From Aeromicrobium phragmitis (GTDB taxonomy: Bacteria > Actinomycetota > Actinomycetes > Propionibacteriales > Nocardioidaceae), in assembly GCF_003674095.1 (NCBI RefSeq), contig NZ_RDBF01000001.1, positions 496,001 to 560,000 on the forward strand: a stretch of 64,000 nucleotides of DNA, given 5' to 3'. The notes below the pieces were generated by a model, which searched no databases, was not told the DNA's origin, and worked only from the letters and a program-made list of their open reading frames with translations. The position numbers and the translations under genes are program-made. This document shows, piece by piece, positions 57,108 through 64,000 of the stretch. The stretch's first letter is position 1. Every line of letters starts with the position of its first letter.

Positions 57108-60100
57108 GTGACGTCGTCAGGACGGCCGAAGCACGCCCAAGCCCCGAGTCCATCACAGCGTCGGCCCCGCCGCGCCATCGCCCTCGTTCTGGCGATGCTC
57201 ATCGCCATCACGGGCGGCATCACCGCCGCCGGCGCCGTCGAGTCCACGACGCCGCCGGCGCAGAATCCGCCGCTGCCGGGTCAGTGCGAACTGGATCTGG
57301 CGATCAGCATCGACCTGTCCAACTCGGTCACCGATCCGCAGTTGGCGCAGATGCGGCAGGAGATCAGCGAACTCGCGACCCGCCTGACCGGGTACCCCGT
57401 CCGGATCGCGCTTCACACCTTCGCCTCGAACGCGCCCGCCACCACCGCGGGTGCCAACCAGCCGCTGCCGCTGACGTCCTTGAGCACCGCCGCGGGTGCC
57501 CAGACGATCGCGCAGAAGGTCAACGGCATCCAGCGTCCGCAGCGCGCGGAGGGCGGAACCAACTGGGACCGCGCCTTCGCCGCGGTCACCGCGTCCGCGG
57601 AGCAGTACAGCGCCTTGCTGTTCCTCACCGACGGCAACCCGACCCAGTACGGAAGCCCTGCCCAGGGTCCCGGCAACTCCACGAATGTCGAGACCATCAC
57701 CCGCGCCGTGCAGAGCGCCAACGCGTTGAAGGCCAAGGGCACGCGCATCATCCCGATCGGCCTGACCGACAACCTCAGCGGTGAGCAACTCGAGGCGTTC
57801 TACGAGCACATCCGTCAGGTCTCCGGACCGAACGAGCGCAGCGACTTCTACGTCGGCGGCTTCTCCGGACTGCAGTCCACCCTGATCGACATCGTCAACA
57901 CCAACTGCGCGACGCTCGAGCTCGCCAAGGAGGGTTCGCTCGCGGAGGGCGCGCTGGGCTTGCCCGGCGACACCGTGAACTACGACTTCACGATCACCAA
58001 CAACGGCAGCGTCCGGCTCACGGACGTCGCGCTCACCGACGCCCTCCCGGGCCTGTCGCAGATCGAGTTCGCCGCGTGGCCGGGTGCTGCGGGCACGCTC
58101 GACCCCGGCCAGTCGGTCATGGCACGTGCGACGTACCAGCTGACCGAGCCCGACGTGGAGCGCGGCACCGTCCATAACACCGCCACCGCGACCGGCCAAC
58201 CGCCGGCCGGCTCGCCCGTGGGCGACGAGGACCCGGCCGACGTCGTCCTTCCCGAACTCGCGCCGGCGATCACCCTCGTGAAGAACGGTGCCCTCGCCGA
58301 CGGCGACACCGGACGAGCCGGCGACACGGTCGAGTACGACTTCACCATCACCAACAGCGGCAACCTTCCGCTGACCGACGTGGCGCTCGACGATCCGTTG
58401 CCGGGTCTCTCCGACATCGTGTTCGGTGCGTGGCCGGGTGCGGAAGGCACCCTCGAGCCCGGCCAATCGGTCACGGCGACTGCCACCGCGCCCGTCGCCC
58501 AGGCCGACGTCAACGGCGGCTACCTGCGTAACACGGCGACGGCCAGCGGCGTTTCGCCGACGGGCCAGCGGGTGGAGCACACCGACGATGCCGAGGTGGA
58601 GTTGGCGCAACTCGCCGCGATCGACGTCGTCAAGACCGGCCGGCTCGACCCCGAGGCCGAGGGCCGCGCCGGCGACCTCGTGGAGTACGGCTTCACGGTC
58701 ACCAACACCGGCGACGTGACGCTGACCGGCGTGGCGCTCGACGATCCGTTGCCCGGTCTGTCGGACATCGTGTTCGGCGCGTGGCCGGGTGCTGCGGGCA
58801 CGCTCGAGCCGGGCCAGTCGGTGACGGCCACCGCGACGTATCGGCTCACCCAGGCTGACGTCGACGCCGGCACGGTCGACAACACCGTGACGGCAACGGC
58901 CGCACGCCCCAACGGCGATCCGGTGGAGAACACCGACGAAGAGACCATCGCCATCTCCCATGGACCCGCGATCGACGTGGTGAAGTCTGGCGCGCTGGCC
59001 GACACCGCACAAGGTCGCGCCGGTGATGCGGTGGATTACACCTTCACCGTGACCAACACCGGCAACGTGACGCTGACCGGCGTGACGCTGGACGATCCGT
59101 TGCCGGGTCTGTCGGACATCGCGTTCGGCACGTGGCCGGGAGCCGAGGGACGGCTGGCCCCGGGTCAGTCCGTGACGGCCACTGCGACGTACGCGCTGAC
59201 CCAGTCCGACGTGAATGCCGGGCAGGTCGACAACACCGTCACGGTGACGGGCACGCCGCCGGTCGGCGACCCCGTGGAGAACAGCGACGCCGATGTCCTC
59301 GACGTTCCGCAGCTGCCGCGGATCGATCTGGTCAAGACCGGCGAACTCGGCGTCGACGCGCAGGGCCGCTCGGGTGACCGGGTGGAGTACGCGTTCGAGC
59401 TGACCAACACGGGCAACGTGACCCTCACGGACGTCGCTCTCAGCGACGAACTGGAGGGCCTGTCGGACATCGCGTTCGGCACGTGGCCGGGCGATGACGG
59501 CACCCTGGAGCCGGGTGAGTCGGTCACCGCGACCGCCACCTACGCCCTCACGCAGGCCGACGTGGATGCCGGTGGCGTGGACAACACGGCCACCGCCTCG
59601 GGCACCGCGCCCACCGACGAGACGGTGAACGACGGCGCGACCGCCCGAGTCGACGTGCCGGCGGCACCCGCGCTGGAGCTGGACAAGACCGGCGCACTCG
59701 CCGACGGCGCTACGGCGCTGCCGGGCGACACGGTCGAGTACGAGTTCCGGGTCACCAACACCGGCAACGTCACCCTCGACGCCGTCGCGATCAGCGATCC
59801 GATGGAGGGCCTCTCCGCCCTCAGCTACGGCACATGGCCGGGTGACGAGGGTGTCCTGGCGCCCGGCGAGTCCGTCGATGCGACGGCGACGTACACGCTC
59901 ACGGCCGCGGACCTCGATCGCGGCGACCTCACCAACATCGCGAGCGCGACCGGCACTCCGCCGAGCGGACCTGCGGTGCTGGACGAGGACGAGCACGAGC
60001 TCGCGCTCCCGCAGCTCGCCTCGATCGACCTCGTCAAGGACGGCGCACTCAGCGACGGCGCGGAGGGTCGAACGGGCGACACCGTGGAGTACGGCTTCAC

Positions 60101-62561
60101 CCTGACCAACACGGGCAACGTGACCCTGACCGGAGTCACCCTGGTCGACGAGCTCGAGGGACTCTCGGACGTCGTCTTCGGCGCCTGGCCGTCGGCCGAG
60201 GGCGTGCTGGCTCAGGGCGAGTCGGTGAGTGCGACGGCGACCTACCCGCTGACGCAGGCCGACGTGGATGCCGGCGGCGTCGACAACGTGGCGACGGCGA
60301 CGGCGCAGTCCCCTGCCGGCGACCCCGTGCGAGACGTCGACGACGCGCGGGTCACGGTGACGCCGGGACCGGCCATCGAGCTCAGCAAGACCGGTTCCCT
60401 GTCGCAGGGCGCGGTCTCGCAGGCCGGCGACGCCGTCGCCTACGAGTTCCAGGCGACCAACACCGGCAACGTGACCCTGCGTGACGTCGCCATCGAGGAC
60501 GCCCTCGAGGGTGTCTCGGAGCTGACCTACGAGTGGCCCGCTGCCGAGGGCGTCCTCGCGCCCGGCGAGTCGGTCAGGGCGACCGCCAGCTACGCGCTGA
60601 CGCAGTCGGATCTGAACGACGGTGAGGTCGTCAACAACGCGACCGTGACGGCCACGCCGCCCACGGGTGACGACATCGAGGACAGCGCCGAGGATGTCGT
60701 CGACCTTCCGCAGCAGCCGCTCATCGGGCTGACCAAGACCGGTCACCTGCCCGACGAGGCCGAGGGACGCGCCGGTGACAGGGTCGACTTCGACTTCGAG
60801 ATCGAGAACACCGGCAACGTCACCCTGACCGACATCGTGCTCACCGACGAGCTCGAGGGTGTCTCGGAGGTCGAGTTCGGCACCTGGCCCGAGGGGGCCG
60901 GCACGTTGCAGCCGGGCGAGTCGGTGGACGCGTCGGCGACGTACGACCTGACCCAGGCGGATGTCGACGCGGGCGGCGTGCTCAACACCGCCAACGTCAC
61001 CGGACTGTCGCCGATGGGCGCGCGGGTGACCTCGGTCGCGGATGCTCCGGTCGACGTCGCTGCCGCTCCCGCGATCGAGCTGGAGAAGACCGGCGGGCTC
61101 GCCGACGGCGCCACGGCGGTGCCCGGCGACATCGTGGAGTACAGCTTCTCCGTCACCAACACCGGCAACGTGACGTTGTCGGACGTCGCGGTCGACGACC
61201 CGAAGCCGGGCGTGTCGGAGCTCGACTACACGTGGCCGGGTGAGCCAGGTGTCCTCGCTCCCGGTGAGAAGGCCACGGCGACCGCGACCTACCCGGTCAC
61301 CGCCCTCGATCTCGACGAAGGCCTGCTGGAGAATGCAGCGAGCGTGACGGGCACCCCGCCCGGCGGCAACCCGCCGGTCACCGATGAGGACGAGCACGAC
61401 GTGACGCTGCCCCAGCTCCCGTCGCTCGACCTGGTCAAGACGGGCGTGCTGGCCGAGGGCGGCGAGGGCAAGGCCGGCGACGCGGTGAACTTCACGTTCA
61501 CGCTGACCAACTCCGGCAACGTCACGTTGACCGACGTCACCGTCGCTGACGAGCTCGAGGGTCTGTCGGACATCACGTTCGGCGCCTGGCCGTCGCAGGA
61601 GGGCACGCTCGCTTATGGGGAGTCGGTCACCGCGACCGCGTCCTACGCGCTGACCCAGGCGGACGTCGACGCCGGCAAGGTCGACAACACCGCGACCGCT
61701 TCGGCGCTGTCGCGCCTCGGCGCGGTCACCGAGGAGGTCGAGGACGCGGACGACGTCACGGTTCCGGTCGAGGCCGGCCCGGCGATCGCGCTGCAGAAGT
61801 CGGCCACCCTCGAGCAGGGCGCCGCGTCGAAGGCCGGTGACACCGTCACCTACCGCTTCGAGGCGACCAACACGGGCAACGTCACGCTGACGGACGTGTC
61901 GATCGCCGACGAGCTCGAGGGCCTGTCGGAGATCGAGTACGCCTGGCCGGCCGAGGCGGGCGTGCTCGCGCCCGGCGCGGTCGCGACGGCGACGGCGACG
62001 TACACGCTGACCCAGGCGGACCTGGATCGCGGGGAGCTGGTGAACCACGCCGTGGCCTCTGGCACCTCGCCCCAGGGTGATCCGGTGGACGGGGCGGACG
62101 AGGAGCGCACCACGCTTCCCGGGCTGACCGGCCTCGCGATCGAGAAGTCCGGCACGGTCGAGGGCGATCAGATCCGGTACACCTTCGACGTCGAGAACAC
62201 CGGAACGGTCACGTTGTCCGGGGTGGAGGTGCGCGACGGGCTGCGCGGCCTGTCCGACGTCACCTACCGGGACTGGCCGGGTGAGGCCGGGGTCCTGGCA
62301 CCGGGCGAGAAGGTCGTCGCGGAGGCGACGTACGCGCCTACCGAGGCCGACCGCGCTCGCGGCTACGTCGACAACCACGCGACGGTTGTCGGCATCCCGC
62401 CGGGCGACGGCGAGGCGGCAAGCGCGGAGGACTCGGTCCGGGTGCTCGTGACCGAGCTGCCCGACGCCGGTGCGCCAGACGTTGCCTTGTGGCTCGTCAT
62501 CATCGGCCTCATCGCGCTGCTCGGCGGTGGCGCACTGATGACCCAGCGCTCACGGCGCTGA
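57108..62561 (+). CDS. Giant surface protein 2: von Willebrand A domain plus 13 DUF11/DUF7507-like repeats
   Basis: From GTG 57108 (AAGGAG at 57094-57099) the 1817-residue protein has a signal segment ([20 protein letters not shown]), a vWA domain (about 60-265) with an intact MIDAS: D69-x-S71-x-S73, Thr in GGTNWDRA and Asp in FLTDGNPT, then 13 repeats of about 117 residues from residue 268, each with the pattern VxKTGxLxxGAxGxAGDxVxY and LPGLSDIxFGxWPG. It ends [20 protein letters not shown] and RSRR, an anchor with Thr replaced by Ala. vWA with a metal site implies adhesion to a host or partner surface. Confidence 0.92.
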   Translation: MTSSGRPKHAQAPSPSQRRPRRAIALVLAMLIAITGGITAAGAVESTTPPAQNPPLPGQCELDLAISIDLSNSVTDPQLAQMRQEISELATRLTGYPVRIALHTFASNAPATTAGANQPLPLTSLSTAAGAQTIAQKVNGIQRPQRAEGGTNWDRAFAAVTASAEQYSALLFLTDGNPTQYGSPAQGPGNSTNVETITRAVQSANALKAKGTRIIPIGLTDNLSGEQLEAFYEHIRQVSGPNERSDFYVGGFSGLQSTLIDIVNTNCATLELAKEGSLAEGALGLPGDTVNYDFTITNNGSVRLTDVALTDALPGLSQIEFAAWPGAAGTLDPGQSVMARATYQLTEPDVERGTVHNTATATGQPPAGSPVGDEDPADVVLPELAPAITLVKNGALADGDTGRAGDTVEYDFTITNSGNLPLTDVALDDPLPGLSDIVFGAWPGAEGTLEPGQSVTATATAPVAQADVNGGYLRNTATASGVSPTGQRVEHTDDAEVELAQLAAIDVVKTGRLDPEAEGRAGDLVEYGFTVTNTGDVTLTGVALDDPLPGLSDIVFGAWPGAAGTLEPGQSVTATATYRLTQADVDAGTVDNTVTATAARPNGDPVENTDEETIAISHGPAIDVVKSGALADTAQGRAGDAVDYTFTVTNTGNVTLTGVTLDDPLPGLSDIAFGTWPGAEGRLAPGQSVTATATYALTQSDVNAGQVDNTVTVTGTPPVGDPVENSDADVLDVPQLPRIDLVKTGELGVDAQGRSGDRVEYAFELTNTGNVTLTDVALSDELEGLSDIAFGTWPGDDGTLEPGESVTATATYALTQADVDAGGVDNTATASGTAPTDETVNDGATARVDVPAAPALELDKTGALADGATALPGDTVEYEFRVTNTGNVTLDAVAISDPMEGLSALSYGTWPGDEGVLAPGESVDATATYTLTAADLDRGDLTNIASATGTPPSGPAVLDEDEHELALPQLASIDLVKDGALSDGAEGRTGDTVEYGFTLTNTGNVTLTGVTLVDELEGLSDVVFGAWPSAEGVLAQGESVSATATYPLTQADVDAGGVDNVATATAQSPAGDPVRDVDDARVTVTPGPAIELSKTGSLSQGAVSQAGDAVAYEFQATNTGNVTLRDVAIEDALEGVSELTYEWPAAEGVLAPGESVRATASYALTQSDLNDGEVVNNATVTATPPTGDDIEDSAEDVVDLPQQPLIGLTKTGHLPDEAEGRAGDRVDFDFEIENTGNVTLTDIVLTDELEGVSEVEFGTWPEGAGTLQPGESVDASATYDLTQADVDAGGVLNTANVTGLSPMGARVTSVADAPVDVAAAPAIELEKTGGLADGATAVPGDIVEYSFSVTNTGNVTLSDVAVDDPKPGVSELDYTWPGEPGVLAPGEKATATATYPVTALDLDEGLLENAASVTGTPPGGNPPVTDEDEHDVTLPQLPSLDLVKTGVLAEGGEGKAGDAVNFTFTLTNSGNVTLTDVTVADELEGLSDITFGAWPSQEGTLAYGESVTATASYALTQADVDAGKVDNTATASALSRLGAVTEEVEDADDVTVPVEAGPAIALQKSATLEQGAASKAGDTVTYRFEATNTGNVTLTDVSIADELEGLSEIEYAWPAEAGVLAPGAVATATATYTLTQADLDRGELVNHAVASGTSPQGDPVDGADEERTTLPGLTGLAIEKSGTVEGDQIRYTFDVENTGTVTLSGVEVRDGLRGLSDVTYRDWPGEAGVLAPGEKVVAEATYAPTEADRARGYVDNHATVVGIPPGDGEAASAEDSVRVLVTELPDAGAPDVALWLVIIGLIALLGGGALMTQRSRR

Positions 62562-62567
62562 CAGACC

Positions 62568-62609
62568 CCCACGGCGCGGGACAGCTCCCGAGGCAACCCG
62601 CGCCGTGGG
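62568..62609 (+). terminator. Hairpin terminator after giant gene 2
   Basis: CCCACGGCGCGGG (62568-62580) and CCCGCGCCGTGGG (62597-62609) pair perfectly over 13 bp. The right arm is identical to the hairpin that follows giant gene 1. Confidence 0.75.
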
Positions 62610-62620
62610 CTAGGGGGGCG

Positions 62621-62679
62621 AGGGCCCGTTTCCGTCCGAGGGAGTGGCGGGGCGGGCCCTCTGTCCTGTGCGGACGGAA
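62621..62679 (+). promoter_or_regulatory. Interlocked stems, candidate pseudoknot leader
   Basis: AGGGCCCG (62621-62628) pairs with CGGGCCCT (62653-62660) and TTCCGTCCG (62630-62638) with CGGACGGAA (62671-62679), all perfect. The stems interleave, giving an H-type pseudoknot or two exclusive folds, 32 bp before the Old Yellow Enzyme start. Confidence 0.5.
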
Positions 62680-62710
62680 TGCCTGTACCGGCCGTGCCGT
62701 TGTGCTGACC

Positions 62711-63796
62711 ATGACCTCTGCCTTGTTCGAGCCGCTGACCGTGCGCGGCGTGACCGCCCGTAATCGCATCTGGCTCGCGCCGATGTGCCAGTACTCCTGC
62801 GTCGAGCAGGACGGCGTACCGACCGACTGGCATCTCGTGCACCTGGGCTCGCACGCGATCGGCGGATTCGGGCTCTTGATCACCGAGGCGACGGCGGTCG
62901 TGCCCGAGGGACGGATCAGTCCGGAGGACACCGGCCTGTGGAATGACGTCCAGCGCGACGCCTGGCGTCGCATCGTCGACTTCGTTCACGACCAGGGCGC
63001 CCCCATCGGAATACAGCTGGCGCACGCCGGTCGCAAGGCCTCGACCTACGCGCCCTTCAGCGAGGCGGGCGACGGGTCGGTCCCGGCGAGCGAGGGCGGC
63101 TGGCAGACCGTCGCCCCGTCGGCCCTCGCGTTCCCCGGTTACGACGCGCCGCGCGCCCTCACCACCCAAGAGGTGGCCGCGCTGCCCGCCGCGTTCGCCG
63201 ATGCCGCCCGGCGCGCGGACGAGGCGGGATTCGATCTGATTGAGATCCACGCCGCTCACGGCTACTTGCTGCACCAGTTCCTGTCTCCGCTGTCCAACCA
63301 GCGCTCGGACGAGTACGGCGGTGACTACGACGGGCGCACTCGCCTCGTCCGGGACGTCGTGGACGCCCTCCGCGCGGTGTGGCCCGAGGACAAGCCGCTG
63401 GCGATCCGGTTCTCCGGCACGGACTGGCTCGAGGGCGGCTGGACGATCGAGGAGACCGCCAAGCTCACCGCCGAGTTGACCGAGCAGGGCGTCGACGTCG
63501 TCGACGTCTCGTCCGGTGCGATCCTGCCGGCGCAGATCCCCGTGGGCCCGGGCTATCAGGTCCCGTTGGCGCGCGAAGTCCGGTCCGGCTCCGGCATGCT
63601 GACCGGGGCCGTCGGCCTCATCACCGAGCCGGAGCAGGCCGAGCGCATCGTCGCCGACGGGGACGCGGACCTCGTTCTGCTGGCCCGGGCGGCGCTACGG
63701 GAACCGGGCTGGCCCCTGCGCGCCGCGCACGAACTCGGCATCGCGCGCAAGGACGCGCCCTACGCCCCCCAATACCAGCGCGGAGCCTGGCGCTGA
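62711..63796 (+). CDS. namA: Old Yellow Enzyme / NADPH dehydrogenase (NamA/YqjM type)
   Basis: The 361-residue flavoenzyme starts at ATG 62711 (an in-frame GTG at 62702 is possible). It has PMCQYSC with the class-specific Cys, EATAVVPEGRISPEDTGLW, the substrate-binding His pair in HAAHGYLLHQFLSP and NQRSDEYGG, and the C-terminal PQYQRGAW whose Arg reaches the neighbouring subunit in YqjM. It reduces activated C=C bonds with NADPH via FMN. It is monocistronic here. Confidence 0.92.
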   Translation: MTSALFEPLTVRGVTARNRIWLAPMCQYSCVEQDGVPTDWHLVHLGSHAIGGFGLLITEATAVVPEGRISPEDTGLWNDVQRDAWRRIVDFVHDQGAPIGIQLAHAGRKASTYAPFSEAGDGSVPASEGGWQTVAPSALAFPGYDAPRALTTQEVAALPAAFADAARRADEAGFDLIEIHAAHGYLLHQFLSPLSNQRSDEYGGDYDGRTRLVRDVVDALRAVWPEDKPLAIRFSGTDWLEGGWTIEETAKLTAELTEQGVDVVDVSSGAILPAQIPVGPGYQVPLAREVRSGSGMLTGAVGLITEPEQAERIVADGDADLVLLARAALREPGWPLRAAHELGIARKDAPYAPQYQRGAWR

Positions 63797-63800
63797 CCAC

Positions 63801-63908
63801 ATAGGTGGTCGAGTAGCGACCGAGGGACGAGGGAGCGTATCGAGACCACGTGACGCAACCTGGTCTCGATACGTCGGTCGCTGAGCGACCTCCTACTCGA
63901 CCACCTAT
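63801..63908. repeat. REP-like long hairpin, complete copy
   Basis: ATAGGTGGTCGAGTAG (63801-63816) is the exact inverse of CTACTCGACCACCTAT (63893-63908), and GTATCGAGACCA (63837-63848) of TGGTCTCGATAC (63861-63872). The 108-bp stem-loop just past namA matches a short repeat family I know from actinobacterial genomes. Confidence 0.8.
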
Positions 63909-63915
63909 CGCCGGG

Positions 63916-64000
63916 ATAGGTGGTCGAGTAGCGGCCGCCCTTCGATACGCCGCTCGTTCCTCGCGGCTACTCAGGAACCGGGACGAGGCAGCAATGGAGC
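63916..64000. repeat. REP-like hairpin, second diverged copy
   Basis: ATAGGTGGTCGAGTAG recurs at 63916-63931, followed by CTTCGATACGCCGCTCG and GCGGCTACTCAGG, a shorter relative of the neighbouring element, reaching the window edge. No gene is visible in it. Confidence 0.65.

Noticed and set aside
58378..59120. Near-identical 60-bp blocks spaced 351 bp, CRISPR-like at first sight
   Set aside because: They are adjacent protein repeats, not short repeats with unique spacers.
57153..62378. A 1741-codon open frame antisense to giant protein 2
   Set aside because: It is the reverse complement of the DUF11-type repeats in very GC-rich DNA; translation is Arg/Val/Asp-rich, has no domain pattern and no ribosome site.

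Overview
The window is very GC-rich DNA with dense, frequently overlapping genes (many ATGA or GTGA stop/start overlaps) and many GTG starts. Gene content points to a high-GC Actinomycetota: GuaB1, an Ssd/TadABC block beside a DEAH helicase, topA-tmk-holB, a short-chain chorismate mutase and a Lys-rich TopA tail. A Nocardioidaceae-like member of the Propionibacteriales is my guess from gene order, not something the sequence proves. No plasmid, phage, IS element, rRNA or CRISPR array is visible; one tRNA is present.

Layout. 1-5.4 kb: truncated AraC regulator, MFS/dehydrogenase pair, and a cupin/CoA-transferase/membrane-protein operon whose CoA-transferase is frameshifted. 5.4-8.0 kb: acetate-type Na+ symporter, DUF485-type partner and LytTR response regulator; the likely partner histidine kinase lies 5 kb away (13.2-14.4 kb). 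8.1-10.5 kb: biotin ECF transporter bioY-M-N divergent from a TetR regulator over two perfect palindromes. 10.5-11.7 kb: a frameshifted AbiEi/DUF559-like gene between clusters of short inverted repeats, then guaB1. 15-21.9 kb: degenerate Fic-like protein, HAD phosphatase, and a compact Tad/Flp pilus locus with two tandem pilins. 21.9-34.7 kb: helicase, STAS protein, methyltransferase, MFS, topA, aquaporin, tmk, holB, TAP-like hydrolase, chorismate mutase, tRNA-Thr. 34.9-41.6 kb: acyltransferase, antiporter/K+ channel pair, DapC-like aminotransferase, class E-like sortase, a proteobacterial-type pyrE and a SpoU methyltransferase. 41.7-46.0 kb: cobalamin riboswitch controlling an ECF B12 importer whose last gene encodes a membrane-anchored transcobalamin-like (DUF4430-like) protein. 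46.1-62.6 kb: a surface-protein island with a single-chain sigma/anti-sigma/ectodomain fusion, a 34-residue membrane ORF, a divergent LuxR-family regulator, and two giant DUF11-type repeat proteins (1907 and 1817 aa) flanking an MFS gene. 62.7-64 kb: Old Yellow Enzyme and a long REP-like hairpin.

The two most unusual parts are the B12 operon ending in an anchored candidate B12 binder, and the surface island. In the island a membrane-tethered sigma factor carries an outer domain that itself resembles the DUF11 folds of the neighbouring giant proteins. Those proteins share a 20-bp motif at similar distances upstream and have non-canonical sortase signals (LPNNG and LPDAG).
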